Notes: a model not told the origin generated them from the sequence alone. DNA of 64,000 bases from Microvirga sp. KLBC 81 (GCF_003075415.1 NZ_QDAH01000010.1:62001-126000); one strand, 5' to 3'; positions 46,258-54,905 are shown, counted from the stretch's first letter. Made by a program: numbers and translations.

Positions 46258-46494
46258 GTGGCTCAGGCGAAAAGCACCAACTGGCGTAACCTCATCACCG
46301 TGATCAGCATCATGATTCTGGTCGGTGCGGAGGTGTTCGGCGTGGCGATCTCCGCCGGCTGGGCGATCGCGGGTCTCTTCGAACTGGGCCACATCGTGGG
46401 CTACGCCCTCATGGGCCTCTTCAGCCTGCTCGCAGCCTACTTCCTCGTGAACCTCTGGCGCCGCTGCGTCGCCGTCGAGCCCCTGGCCGAGTAA
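46258..46494 (+). CDS. Small two-pass membrane protein of unknown function
   Basis: This is a 78-residue protein with two hydrophobic segments (LITVISIMILVGAEVFGVAISAGWAIAGLF and HIVGYALMGLFSLLAAYFLVNLW) and a short charged tail. I do not recognise a family. The GTG at 46258 has GGAG nine bases before it; the in-frame ATG at 46243 has an AAGGA directly abutting and is less likely. It lies between the divergent GGT-like gene and the convergent DUF1850 gene. Codon use matches its neighbours, so I judge it real. Confidence 0.65.
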   Translation: MAQAKSTNWRNLITVISIMILVGAEVFGVAISAGWAIAGLFELGHIVGYALMGLFSLLAAYFLVNLWRRCVAVEPLAE

Positions 46495-46496
46495 GC

Positions 46497-46859
46497 TCAA
46501 GGGCACGTCCTCATCACGATCGGATCGGCCTGAGGCGGCACATAGGCCTCCATGGGGCGGCACTGCCCCTCGATGCAGATCCGCCAATCCGCCGTCGCGC
46601 CCGAGCGGCGCATGACCACCTCCGCCTGAGGTGGCAGCTTCGGCTTCCACGCCCACGCACCATTGACGAGCCGAGCATCCGGCGGCGGCTCCATCCCGGC
46701 ACCCGAGCCTTTCACCCGCGCCTCAACGAGCTCGAGCCCTGCAGGCGTCGCGCGCCAATCCTCCTCCCACGCAATCTTTTCGACCGAGTGCGTCCAGGCA
46801 AGAGTCATCGCGCCTGCCATCAGCGGCGCGACAACCTTGCCTGCGACCAGGCAGATCAT
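46497..46859 (-). CDS. DUF1850 protein linked to TRAP transporter
   Basis: This is a small protein of 120 residues with an N-terminal signal or membrane segment (MICLVAGKVVAPLMAGAMTLAW). The DUF1850 signature is seen as AWTHSVEKIAWEEDWRA, LVEARVKGSGAGMEPPPDARL and GAWAWKPKLPP. DUF1850 genes usually sit directly after fused TRAP permeases of the TAXI type, as here, where the start overlaps the permease stop by four bases. The function is unknown; an accessory role in the transporter is the natural inference. Two C-terminal cysteines (ICIEGQC) could form a disulfide. Confidence 0.87.
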   Translation of the reverse strand: MICLVAGKVVAPLMAGAMTLAWTHSVEKIAWEEDWRATPAGLELVEARVKGSGAGMEPPPDARLVNGAWAWKPKLPPQAEVVMRRSGATADWRICIEGQCRPMEAYVPPQADPIVMRTCP

Positions 46860-49156
46860 GAATGGGCGGCCGTGAGCGACGCTGACGCCTTGCGGGTCTT
46901 CCAGATGTGGAAGCCCACGAAGAGCGCCGCGAGCACGAAGCCGATTTCATCGGTGAGCGGGATCGCCGCCACCAGGAAGCCTGCTGCGACGGCGGCCCAT
47001 ACACGCTCCCACCAAGCCAGAGGCTTCAGGAAGTAGCCAACAGCAGCAACACCCCACAGGACCATCGCAAGCGACGCCTTGATCACGATGTAGGCCACTG
47101 CAACCCAGTAGCCTGCACCCTCGAGTCCAGGCACCGGCTGCAGCATCAGCGTGGGATCGTAGACCGCCATGTAGGGCACGACGAAGCCCGGCAATGCGAT
47201 CTTGACCGCCTGCATGCCGATTTTGAGGCCCGACTCCTTTGCCATCGGCGCTGCCGCGAAGGCTGCGAGCGCCACCGGCGGCGTGAGATCCGCCATGATG
47301 CCGAAATAGAACACGAACATGTGCGAGACGATGAGCGGCACATCGAGCTGCAGCAGAATGGGAGCCGCCAGCGACGAGGTGATGATGTAGTTCGGAATCG
47401 TCGGGATGCCCATGCCGAGGATCAGGCTGAAGATCATGGTGAGCACGAGGGCGGCGAAGATGTTGTCCTTGCCGATCGAGATCATCCAGGTGCCGACGAT
47501 GGTGCCGAGCCCCGTGAGCGTCATGGTGCCGATCACGATGCCGACCACGGCGCAGGCGAGGCCGACAGGCAACGCCTGACGCGCGCCGTCGGCCATGGCG
47601 TCGACGCAGGCCTGAAGCGTCGTGCGACCGCGTCCCGAGAAGGCGTTCCACAGCGACAGGAGTGCGACGACCGCCACGACGAGCGTCACGCTCGATGCGA
47701 GGGAGTAAGCGGAGACGAGCGCGAGACCAACCCAGAACGCAACGCGCAGGGCTGGAACTGCAAGACCAGCCGCGATGGCCGTGCCGAGGATCAGCGCCAC
47801 GGTGAGCGACAGACCGACGGCGCCCGCGAAGAGCGGCGTGTAGCCTGCGAAGAGCAGATAGACGAGAACGCCGAGCGGCGCGATGAGGAACCACTTCGTC
47901 TTCAGCTCGGTCCAGGCATTCGGCAGCTCGGCCTTGGGCAAGCCGTGCAGGTGGCGCTTGCCGGCTTCGAGATGCACCGCGAGATAGCAGGATGCGAAAT
48001 AGAGCAACGCCGGGATGATCGCGGCCTCCACGATCTTCGAGTAAGGCACGTCGATGGTCTCGGCCATGATGAAGGCCACTGCGCCCATGACCGGCGGCAT
48101 GATCTGTCCGCCCATCGATGACGTCGCTTCCACGCCGCCTGCGAAGGCCGACGGGAAACCGAAGCGCTTCATCAGCGGAATCGTGAACTGGCCCGAAGCC
48201 ACCACGTTGGCAACGCCCGAGCCGGAAACGGTGCCCATCAGCGCGGAGGAGGCCACGCAGACCTTGCCCGGGCCGCCCTGCTTGTCACCGAACACGGCCA
48301 TCGAGATGTCGTTGAAGAAGTCGATGACGCCCGCCTTCTCCATGAAGGCGCCGAACAGGATGAAGAGGAAGATGTAGGTCGCCGACACCAGTGTCGGCGT
48401 TGCGTAGATGCCTTCCGTGCCGAAGGACATGTGCTCGATCACCTGCTCGAGCGAATATCCGCGATGATCGAGGGGCGCTGGCAGGTAATTGCCAAATAGG
48501 CAATAGGCCAGGAACAAGCCTGCAACGATGGGCAGTGCCGGCCCCATCACGCGCCAGACGAGATAGAAGAGGATGGCGAGCGCCGCGATCCCGGTGACGA
48601 GATCGCCCGTCGTCAGTTCACCCGAGCGGATTACCAGCTCATTGTAGAGCGCCCACTGATAGAGACCGACGCCGAAGCCAGCGAGACCGATGATCCAGCC
48701 GATGGCATGGAGAGCCGACGAGCCCGAGCGGTGATTAGCGATCATCGCGCCTGCCACAAGGCAGAGGAAGCCGACGTGCAGCGCGCGGACCACTTGGCTT
48801 GGAATGCTGCCGCCGAACCAGAGAACAAGGCCGAACGCAACCGCAACGGCGAGCCAGCCGAGAACGCCATCGACGATGCTGCGCCGACGCGCAGCGAGCA
48901 CAACGAGCCATGCGGCCCAGGCCACCATCACGACGCCAACAAAGTGGAAGAGGCTCGCACCGGCGATGAACGGCTGGTCGAGAGGAATGCCGAAGGAGGT
49001 GATGATCTGGAACGTGGAGAACGAGACCGCGATCCAAAACAGAAGCCTGCCCCAGAAACCCTCACCGAAACTCTCCGGCAGGCCGTGCTCTGGATTGACG
49101 GTCTCGGCAGGAGCCTCCATCTGGGCGAGTTCGGATGTGTTAGTGCTCTGGCTCAT
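46856..49156 (-). CDS. TRAP transporter permease, fused 4TM/12TM (TAXI type)
   Basis: This is the membrane component of a tripartite ATP-independent periplasmic transporter, with the small (DctQ) and large (DctM) subunits fused in 766 residues and many hydrophobic segments. The large domain shows YSLEQVIEHMSFGTEGIYATPTLVS, GDKQGGPGKVCVASSALMGTVSGSGVANVVASG, FAGGVEATSSMGGQIMPPVMGAVAF and MGIPTIPNYIITSSLAAP. It uses a sodium or proton gradient; the substrate is usually a carboxylate or amino acid but is not determinable. I chose the ATG at 49156. A terminator-like hairpin separates it from the binding-protein gene upstream. Confidence 0.92.
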   Translation of the reverse strand: MSQSTNTSELAQMEAPAETVNPEHGLPESFGEGFWGRLLFWIAVSFSTFQIITSFGIPLDQPFIAGASLFHFVGVVMVAWAAWLVVLAARRRSIVDGVLGWLAVAVAFGLVLWFGGSIPSQVVRALHVGFLCLVAGAMIANHRSGSSALHAIGWIIGLAGFGVGLYQWALYNELVIRSGELTTGDLVTGIAALAILFYLVWRVMGPALPIVAGLFLAYCLFGNYLPAPLDHRGYSLEQVIEHMSFGTEGIYATPTLVSATYIFLFILFGAFMEKAGVIDFFNDISMAVFGDKQGGPGKVCVASSALMGTVSGSGVANVVASGQFTIPLMKRFGFPSAFAGGVEATSSMGGQIMPPVMGAVAFIMAETIDVPYSKIVEAAIIPALLYFASCYLAVHLEAGKRHLHGLPKAELPNAWTELKTKWFLIAPLGVLVYLLFAGYTPLFAGAVGLSLTVALILGTAIAAGLAVPALRVAFWVGLALVSAYSLASSVTLVVAVVALLSLWNAFSGRGRTTLQACVDAMADGARQALPVGLACAVVGIVIGTMTLTGLGTIVGTWMISIGKDNIFAALVLTMIFSLILGMGIPTIPNYIITSSLAAPILLQLDVPLIVSHMFVFYFGIMADLTPPVALAAFAAAPMAKESGLKIGMQAVKIALPGFVVPYMAVYDPTLMLQPVPGLEGAGYWVAVAYIVIKASLAMVLWGVAAVGYFLKPLAWWERVWAAVAAGFLVAAIPLTDEIGFVLAALFVGFHIWKTRKASASLTAAHS

Positions 49157-49196
49157 CGCGCGGCGTCTCCTCGAAGACTTATTGTTCTTGTCATGC

Positions 49197-49225
49197 AAAA
49201 GCCGGAGCAGTTCAGCTGCCCCGGC
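49197..49225 (-). terminator. Intercistronic hairpin between TAXI gene and TRAP permease
   Basis: GCCGGAGCAG (49201-49210) pairs with CTGCCCCGGC (49216-49225) with one mismatch-tolerant wobble, and TTTT follows on the minus strand. It may partly stop transcripts so that the binding protein is made in excess over the permease. Confidence 0.7.
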
Positions 49226-49250
49226 TTCCTTTGTCTATCGGCTGAAGGGT

Positions 49251-50219
49251 TTAGGAGCCCTGCTTCTTCACGCCCTTCTCATCGAAGTAGCGCTGCGCGC
49301 CTGGATGCACAGGGACCGGCATGCCGGACAGCGCATTCTCGAGCTTGATGTCCTTGGCCGCCGCATGCGCTGCCGTCAGATCCGGCAGACTCTCGTAAAG
49401 GGCCTTCGTCATCTGGTAGACGGTCTCGTCCTTCACGCCGGAATGGGTGACGAGATAGTTCACGACGGCGGCGGTTTGCACCGGAGCCGTCTGGCCCTCA
49501 TAGGTGTTCGCCGGGATCGTGGCCTTGATGTAGGGCGTGCCGACCTTGTCCACGATGGCGGTGGGGATCTCCACGACGACGATCGGAACGGAGGTGGCGA
49601 GATCGCGGATCGAGGACACGCCGAGGCCTGCCGATTGCAGCGTGGCGTCGAGCTGGCGGTTCTTCATGAGCTCGACGGATTCGCCGAAGGGCAGATACTC
49701 GACCTTGCCGAGATCCTTATAGGTCAGGCCTGCCCCCTGGAGGATCGCGCGGGCATTGAGCTCGGTGCCGGATTTCGGCGCGCCGACGGAGAGGCGCTTA
49801 CCCTTGAGATCCGCCAGCGACTTGATGCCGGAATCCTTGGTGGCGACGATCTGGATGTAGTTGGGATAGATGGCGGTGACGCCACGCAGCTTGTCGAGCT
49901 TGCCCTTGAAGCCCGCCTCCTCGTCGCCGGCCCAGCCCATGGCGAGGCTGTCGCCGAGGGTAAAGCCGATCTCGCCCTTGCCCTGCTGCAGCAGGGTGAG
50001 GTTTTCAACAGAAGCCTTGGTGGCCTGAACGGAAGGCCGCGAGCCCTGGACCTTCTCCGTGAACACCTTGGAGAGGGCGACGCCCAGCGGATAATAGACG
50101 CCGGAGGTGCCGCCGGTCAGGATGTTGATGAAATCCTGCGCTTGGGCCGGAAGGCTGGCTCCCGCAAGCGCAAGAGCGGTCGCAGCGCCCACGAGGCGGC
50201 GCATCACATTTCTTTTCAT
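49251..50219 (-). CDS. TAXI-family TRAP solute-binding protein
   Basis: This is a periplasmic substrate-binding protein of 322 residues for the adjacent TRAP permease. A signal peptide (RLVGAATALALAGASLPAQAQ) precedes the TAXI hallmark FINILTGGTSGVYYPLGVAL. Other typical parts are SVENLTLLQQGKGEIGFTLGDSL, NYIQIVATKDSGIKSLADLKGKRLSVGAPKSGTELNA and TNTYEGQ-like IPANTYEGQ. I chose the ATG at 50219 because GGGAG lies six bases upstream; an ATG at 50237 is also in frame. The ligand is unknown (glutamate/aspartate-like ligands occur in the family). Confidence 0.92.
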   Translation of the reverse strand: MKRNVMRRLVGAATALALAGASLPAQAQDFINILTGGTSGVYYPLGVALSKVFTEKVQGSRPSVQATKASVENLTLLQQGKGEIGFTLGDSLAMGWAGDEEAGFKGKLDKLRGVTAIYPNYIQIVATKDSGIKSLADLKGKRLSVGAPKSGTELNARAILQGAGLTYKDLGKVEYLPFGESVELMKNRQLDATLQSAGLGVSSIRDLATSVPIVVVEIPTAIVDKVGTPYIKATIPANTYEGQTAPVQTAAVVNYLVTHSGVKDETVYQMTKALYESLPDLTAAHAAAKDIKLENALSGMPVPVHPGAQRYFDEKGVKKQGS

Positions 50220-50364
50220 GGCGTACTCCCTGTTCATGGCACCTGCCGTAGCGGCGCCTGTGTGGGGCCTAGTTTTGGCTGCTGACGAAGTTTTCTCAAG
50301 AGGCTAAGAGGGACTTAATCCTGCCACCTTGGTCGGTAGGGGTCGGTCTCTCCACAACTAATCA

Positions 50365-51954
50365 ATGCGTCGAACCATGCTCAACCGCCGCCAGTTTCTC
50401 CAAACAGCCACCGCCACGGCCGCTCTGGCCGCCCAGGGCTTCTCAAGCCGGGCCATGGCACAGCAGGGTTTGAAGATGGGAGCACCGGTCCCCTTTTCCT
50501 TCGACGACCTGAAGAAGCAGGCCGAAGCGATGGCCCGCTCTGCCTATGTGGCGCCGCCCAGCCCCTCGCCGGACATCCTCTTCCAGATCGACTACGACGC
50601 CCACGGCAAGATCAAATTCAAGACCGATCTGGCGCTGTGGGCCGACGGCCCCAGCGAGTTCCCGGTCACCTTCTTCCACATGGGCCGCTTCTTCCAGAAG
50701 CCGGTGCGCATGCATGTGGTGGAGAACGGCCAGGCCCGGGAGATCATCTACGACACCGAGTATTTCGACATGCCGGCGGACTCGCCTGCCCGGAAACTCC
50801 CCGACAACACGGGCTTTGCCGGTTTCCGCTTCCAGGAGCCCCGCAGCGGCAAGCTCGACTGGAAGAAGAACGATTGGGTGGCCTTCCTCGGCGCGTCCTA
50901 TTTCCGCGCCATCGGCGAGCTTTATCAGTACGGCCTCTCCGCCCGCGGCCTCGCCGTGGACGTGGCGGTCCATGGGAAGGCTGAGGAATTTCCTGACTTT
51001 ACCCATGTCTACTTCGAGACGCCGCAGGCGGGCTCCGACACCGCCACGGTCTACGCCCTTCTCGACGGGCCGAGCGTGGCGGGCGCCTACCGCTTCGTGA
51101 TGAAGCGCGCCGCCTCCGTGACCATGGATCTCGACAGCGCCCTCTTCCTGCGCAAGGACATCCAGCGCCTCGGAATCGCGCCGCTCACCTCCATGTACTG
51201 GTACTCGGAGAAGGCGAAGACCACCGCGATCGACTGGCGTCCGGAAATTCACGATTCCGACGGCCTCGCCATGTGGACCGGCACCGGCGAGCACATCTGG
51301 CGCCCCCTCAACAATCCGCCGCGCATCATCACCTCGGCCTTCTCCGACGAGAACCCGAAAGGTTTCGGCCTGCTCCAGCGCGACCGGAACTTCGACCATT
51401 ATCTCGATGGCGTCTATTACGACCGCCGCCCCTCGCTCTGGATCGAGCCGCAGGGCTCCTGGGGCAAGGGCACCATCCAGCTCGTGGAAATCCCCACCGA
51501 CGACGAGATCCACGACAACATCGTGGCCATGTGGGTGCCCGCCGAGCCCGCCCGAGCAGGCCAAGCGCTCAACTTCCGCTATCGCATGCATTGGTCGGCG
51601 GACGAGCCCTACCCGACCCCGCTCGCCCGCGTGATCGCCACCCGCTTCGGCAATGGCGGACAGGCCGGCACCGCCCGGCCCAAGGGCGTGCGCAAGTTCA
51701 TGGTCGAGTTCATCGGCGAGCCCCTGACGAAGCTGCCCAGCGGCGTGATCCCGAAGCCGGTGTTCTCGGCCTCTCGCGGCGAGTTCTCGAACATCCTCAC
51801 CGAGGCGGTGCCCAACAACGTGCCCGGCCACTGGCGCACCCAGTTCGATCTCACGGTCACCGGCACCGAGCCGGTGGAGATGCGCTGCTACCTGCGCAAC
51901 GGGGACGAGGTGTTGAGCGAAACCTGGCTCTACCAGTACCACCCGGCGTTCTAG
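50365..51954 (+). CDS. Periplasmic glucan biosynthesis protein (OpgG/OpgD family)
   Basis: This protein is needed for osmoregulated periplasmic glucan synthesis, acting on the glucan backbone in the periplasm. The 529 residues carry a twin-arginine signal (LNRRQFLQTATATAALAAQG), as in OpgD. The MdoG domain then starts FSFDDLKKQAEAMARSAYV. Typical segments are ILFQIDYDAHGKIKF, ASYFRAIGELYQYGLSARGLAVD, PLTSMYWYSE, HDSDGLAMWTGTGEHIWRPL, GFGLLQRDRNFDHYLDG and VEIPTDDEIHDNIVAMWVP. Whether it is OpgG or OpgD cannot be settled by eye; no opgH is next to it. The TAG stop overlaps the first bases of a family-1 repeat. Confidence 0.92.
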   Translation: MRRTMLNRRQFLQTATATAALAAQGFSSRAMAQQGLKMGAPVPFSFDDLKKQAEAMARSAYVAPPSPSPDILFQIDYDAHGKIKFKTDLALWADGPSEFPVTFFHMGRFFQKPVRMHVVENGQAREIIYDTEYFDMPADSPARKLPDNTGFAGFRFQEPRSGKLDWKKNDWVAFLGASYFRAIGELYQYGLSARGLAVDVAVHGKAEEFPDFTHVYFETPQAGSDTATVYALLDGPSVAGAYRFVMKRAASVTMDLDSALFLRKDIQRLGIAPLTSMYWYSEKAKTTAIDWRPEIHDSDGLAMWTGTGEHIWRPLNNPPRIITSAFSDENPKGFGLLQRDRNFDHYLDGVYYDRRPSLWIEPQGSWGKGTIQLVEIPTDDEIHDNIVAMWVPAEPARAGQALNFRYRMHWSADEPYPTPLARVIATRFGNGGQAGTARPKGVRKFMVEFIGEPLTKLPSGVIPKPVFSASRGEFSNILTEAVPNNVPGHWRTQFDLTVTGTEPVEMRCYLRNGDEVLSETWLYQYHPAF

Positions 51955-52065
51955 CGCATCGTGCGGAAAAGTGGCCCCGGTTTTCCGCACAAACGATGCG
52001 CTCGCTAATGGAAGCAAGCATCGGATGGATCCCAAAAGTGGAATCCACTTTTGGGTCCGATGCTC
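51953..52065. repeat. Family-1 dispersed repeat, units A and B
   Basis: Unit A (AGCGCATCGTGCGG ... CGATGCGCT) is followed by unit B (AGCATCGGATGG ... GGTCCGATGCT). It begins inside the opgG/opgD stop codon and may form that gene's 3' end. Confidence 0.9.
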
Positions 52066-52080
52066 GGATTTCGCTTGCAA

Positions 52081-52131
52081 ACCATGATATTAACAGGGGC
52101 GTATAAAATACTGTACGCCCCTGGAAATGGT
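52081..52131. promoter_or_regulatory. Extended dyad upstream of the zinc transporter operon
   Basis: CAGGGGCGTA (52094-52103) and TACGCCCCTG (52114-52123) are perfectly complementary around a 10-base spacer. An outer ACCAT/ATGGT pair lies at 52081 and 52127. The spacer holds the A/T-rich GTATAAAATAC (arms GTAT/ATAC), which could be a -10 element or part of a Zur-type operator. It begins 77 bases before the first small gene of the operon. A leader hairpin is the alternative reading. Confidence 0.5.
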
Positions 52132-52157
52132 GACCGATCCGGTCTATGTGTGGAGGC

Positions 52158-52322
52158 ATGTCGCACAGCCACCACCACGGCCATCATCATGGCCATGAGC
52201 ACCGGGCCCTTGCCGCTGCCCCCACTTTCTCGCTGCTTCGCCTCTCGGTCTGGCAGCGATTGGCGGGCGCTGCCGTGCTTCTGGGCGCCCTGTGGCTGAT
52301 GGTTCTCCAGGTGATGGGGTAA
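52158..52322 (+). CDS. Histidine-rich single-pass membrane microprotein
   Basis: This is a 54-residue open frame. The first 15 residues contain nine histidines (MSHSHHHGHHHGHEH). A predicted membrane helix follows after SVWQR (LAGAAVLLGALWLMVLQVMG), ending at the C-terminus. GGAGG lies just upstream of the ATG, and the stop is four bases before the ABC ATPase start, so it is the first gene of the zinc operon. The histidine tract resembles metal-buffering loops in zinc proteins, including the binding protein and CobW protein downstream. I do not know a named family. A role as a zinc-binding partner of the permease or importer is inference. Confidence 0.75.
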   Translation: MSHSHHHGHHHGHEHRALAAAPTFSLLRLSVWQRLAGAAVLLGALWLMVLQVMG

Positions 52323-52325
52323 GCC

Positions 52326-53075
52326 ATGCCGAAGCCCTCCACCGCCATTCGTTTCGATGAAGTGACACTCGGCTATGGTCGCAGGCCCGCGGTGCACCAC
52401 CTCGACGGGGACATCCCCGCCGGCAGCCTCATGGCCGTGGTCGGCCCCAACGGCGCCGGCAAGTCCACTCTGCTGAAAGGCATCGTCGGCACCCTGAAGC
52501 CGCTCGAGGGTCATATCCGGCTCAACGGCCCCTCCTCCGAGATCGCCTATCTGCCGCAGGCTGCGGAAATCGACCGGTCCTTCCCTCTCTCGGTCTATGA
52601 TCTCGTCGCCATGGGTCTCTGGTCTCGCTCGGGCCTCTTCGGCGGCATCTCGGCGAAGGACCGCACGAGGATCGAGGAAGCCTTGGCGGCCGTTGGCCTC
52701 ATAGGCTTCGAGCGTCGTCCCATCTCCACCCTTTCCGGCGGGCAGATGCAGCGCGCCCTCTTCGCACGCCTGCTGCTGCAGAATGCGCCGGTGATCCTGC
52801 TCGACGAGCCTTTCACCGCCATCGACGCCAAGACCACCTCCGACCTGCTCGATCTCGTGCGCCGCTGGCATGACGAATCCCGCACGGTCGTGGCGGTTCT
52901 GCACGATCTCGATATGGTCCGGCGCGTGTTCCCCAAGACGCTGCTCATTGCCCGCGAGCCTGTGGCTTGGGGCGAAACGCTCGATGTGTTGAGCGCCGAA
53001 AACCTCCTGAAGGCCCGCCGCATGGTCGAGGCGCATGATCCGCATGCGCATGTCTGCCAGCGCGGCGCTGCATAA
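52326..53075 (+). CDS. Metal ABC transporter ATP-binding protein (zinc/manganese type)
   Basis: This is the cytoplasmic ATPase of a ZnuABC/AztABC-type importer, 249 residues. The Walker A is VVGPNGAGKSTLLKGI, the Q-loop is YLPQAAEIDRSFPLSV, the signature is STLSGGQMQRALFARLLL, the Walker B is VILLDEPFTAID and the H-loop is VLHDLD. The C-terminus is histidine-containing (EAHDPHAHVC). It follows the histidine-rich microprotein by three bases and precedes the permease. Metal specificity is inferred from the histidine-rich neighbours; manganese cannot be excluded. Confidence 0.93.
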   Translation: MPKPSTAIRFDEVTLGYGRRPAVHHLDGDIPAGSLMAVVGPNGAGKSTLLKGIVGTLKPLEGHIRLNGPSSEIAYLPQAAEIDRSFPLSVYDLVAMGLWSRSGLFGGISAKDRTRIEEALAAVGLIGFERRPISTLSGGQMQRALFARLLLQNAPVILLDEPFTAIDAKTTSDLLDLVRRWHDESRTVVAVLHDLDMVRRVFPKTLLIAREPVAWGETLDVLSAENLLKARRMVEAHDPHAHVCQRGAA

Positions 53076-53086
53076 AGAACTTTTCC

Positions 53087-53953
53087 GTGCTCGACCTCCT
53101 TTACACCCCCTTCTCCGAATTCGAGTTCATGCAGCGCGCGCTCGTGGGCCTGATCGCCATCGCACTCGGCGGCGGCCCCATCGGCGTGTTTCTGATGCTC
53201 CGCCGCATGAGCCTCACGGGCGATGCCATGGCGCATGCCATCCTGCCTGGCGCGGCGATCGGCTATCTCCTGGCAGGCCTGTCGCTCCCTGCCATGACCG
53301 TCGGCGGATTGGCGGCGGGCGTCATCGTGGCCATGGCGGCCGGTCTGGTTTCGCGCTTCACATCGCTGAAGGAGGATGCGTCACTTGCTGCCTTCTATCT
53401 GCTGTCGCTCGCGCTCGGCGTCACCATCGTGTCGCTCCGGGGCTCGAACGTCGATCTGCTGCACGTGCTCTTCGGCACGGTGCTCGCGCTCGACGACAAC
53501 ACGCTTTTATTGCTCGCTTCCATTTCGACGCTGACGGTTCTCGCGCTTGCCGTTCTCTACCGCCCTCTCGTTCTCGAATGCGTGGATCCGATCTTCCTGC
53601 GCTCTGTCAGCCGCGCAGGAACGCCGACGCATCTCATCTTCCTCGGCCTCGTGGTGATGAACCTCGTCGGCGGGTTTCACGCGCTGGGCACATTGCTGGC
53701 TGTCGGCATGATGATGCTGCCTGCCACGGCTGCTCGTTTCTGGACCAGCGACATCACGATGATGATGATCGTCTCCGTCGTCATCGGCATCGTTTCAGGG
53801 ATCGCCGGCCTTCTGCTCTCGTTCCATGCGGAGCTGCCCGCAGGACCCGCCATCATTCTCTCGGCCGGCATCGTCTATGTGGCGTCCCTGCTGATCGGCC
53901 GCGAAGGCGGTGTGCTGTGGCTCGCTTGGCCGGGCAAGCATCTTGAAGCTTAA
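53087..53953 (+). CDS. Metal ABC transporter permease (zinc/manganese type)
   Basis: This is an inner-membrane permease of the ABC-3 family, 288 residues with about eight to nine hydrophobic segments. Marks are FEFMQRALVGLIAIALGGGPIGVFLMLRRMSLTGDAMAHAILPGAAIGYLLAG, the conserved LRRMSLTGDAMAHA block that contacts the ATPase, then VLFGTVLALDD and FHALGTLLAVGMMMLPATAARFW. The start is a GTG at 53087, 12 bases after the ATPase stop, with a weak ribosome site. That length fits homologues starting LDLL. It is co-transcribed with the ATPase and binding protein. Confidence 0.92.
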   Translation: MLDLLYTPFSEFEFMQRALVGLIAIALGGGPIGVFLMLRRMSLTGDAMAHAILPGAAIGYLLAGLSLPAMTVGGLAAGVIVAMAAGLVSRFTSLKEDASLAAFYLLSLALGVTIVSLRGSNVDLLHVLFGTVLALDDNTLLLLASISTLTVLALAVLYRPLVLECVDPIFLRSVSRAGTPTHLIFLGLVVMNLVGGFHALGTLLAVGMMMLPATAARFWTSDITMMMIVSVVIGIVSGIAGLLLSFHAELPAGPAIILSAGIVYVASLLIGREGGVLWLAWPGKHLEA

Positions 53954-53973
53954 ACCCCAAGAAGGATCTTATC

Positions 53974-54900
53974 ATGTTGACGAGAAGAACCGCTCTGTCC
54001 CTGCTTGCGGGCTCTCTGGCGCTCGCCGGGTCACTCATACCGATCGCTGCGCAGGCCTCTGAAAAACTCAAGGTCGTGGCCACCTTCTCGATCCTCGGCG
54101 ATCTCGTGCGCAACGTAGGCGGTGATCGCGTGGACGTGACGACCTTCGTTGGCCCGAACGGCGATGCCCATGTCTATTCACCCACGCCCGCCGACGGACG
54201 CCGCCTGACGGAAGCCAAGATCGTCTTCACCAACGGACTCAAGTTCGAAGGCTGGATCGACCGTCTCGTGAAGTCCTCCGGCACCAAGGCGGTCAAGACC
54301 GAAGTCTCCAAGGGCCTCAAGCCTCTTAAAGGGGAGGAGGAACACGGCCATGACCACGGACACGATCATGAGGGCGTCGACCCCCATGCCTGGCAAAACA
54401 TCGGCAACGCAAAGATCTACGTGGCCAATATCCGCGACGCCCTGATCGCGGCGGATGCGGACGGGAAAGCGGCTTACGAAGCCAATGCCGCCGACTACCT
54501 CGCCAAGCTCGATGCCCTCGAGGCGGAGCTGAAGGATCTCGTCGCCAAGATCCCTGCAGACCGGCGCAAGATCATCACCTCTCACGATGCCTTCCGCTAT
54601 TTCGAGGACGCCTATGGGATCGACTTCGTCTCCCCGCAGGGTGTCTCGACTGAAGCCGAAGCCTCTGCCAAGGACGTGGCCAAGATCATCCAGCAGATCA
54701 AGCGCGAGAAGATCAGCGCTGTCTTCGTGGAGAACGTCTCGGACGCCCGCCTCATGGAGCGGATTGCCAAGGAGACCGGGGCCAGGATCGGCGAGAGGGT
54801 CTATTCCGATGCGCTTTCCGACCCGAACGGCCCAGCCGGCTCTTACATTGACATGATGAGACACAATATAAGGGCTTTCAGCGCGGCCCTGTCGAGCTGA
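53974..54900 (+). CDS. Metal ABC transporter substrate-binding protein (zinc type)
   Basis: This is the periplasmic cluster A-I metal-binding protein of the importer, 308 residues. The signal peptide starts LTRRTALSLLAGSLALAGS and may be twin-arginine type. Metal-site residues are His66 in NGDAHVYSPTPAD, His138 in GVDPHAWQN, the His of IITSHDAFRYFEDAYG, and Asp in VYSDALSD near the C-terminus. A histidine-rich mobile loop (EHGHDHGHDH, residues 123-132) favours zinc over manganese, as in ZnuA and AztC. The gene follows the permease by 20 bases. A perfect hairpin lies between it and the CobW gene. Confidence 0.93.
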   Translation: MLTRRTALSLLAGSLALAGSLIPIAAQASEKLKVVATFSILGDLVRNVGGDRVDVTTFVGPNGDAHVYSPTPADGRRLTEAKIVFTNGLKFEGWIDRLVKSSGTKAVKTEVSKGLKPLKGEEEHGHDHGHDHEGVDPHAWQNIGNAKIYVANIRDALIAADADGKAAYEANAADYLAKLDALEAELKDLVAKIPADRRKIITSHDAFRYFEDAYGIDFVSPQGVSTEAEASAKDVAKIIQQIKREKISAVFVENVSDARLMERIAKETGARIGERVYSDALSDPNGPAGSYIDMMRHNIRAFSAALSS

Positions 54901-54905
54901 GCCCT

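Noticed and set aside
50443-52080. 545-residue minus-strand frame across opgG/opgD
   Set aside because: It starts inside a family-1 repeat and is antisense to a conserved gene.
52094-52123. Dyad before the zinc operon as an intrinsic terminator of opgG/opgD
   Set aside because: No T run follows on either strand, and the position before the operon fits a regulatory site better.
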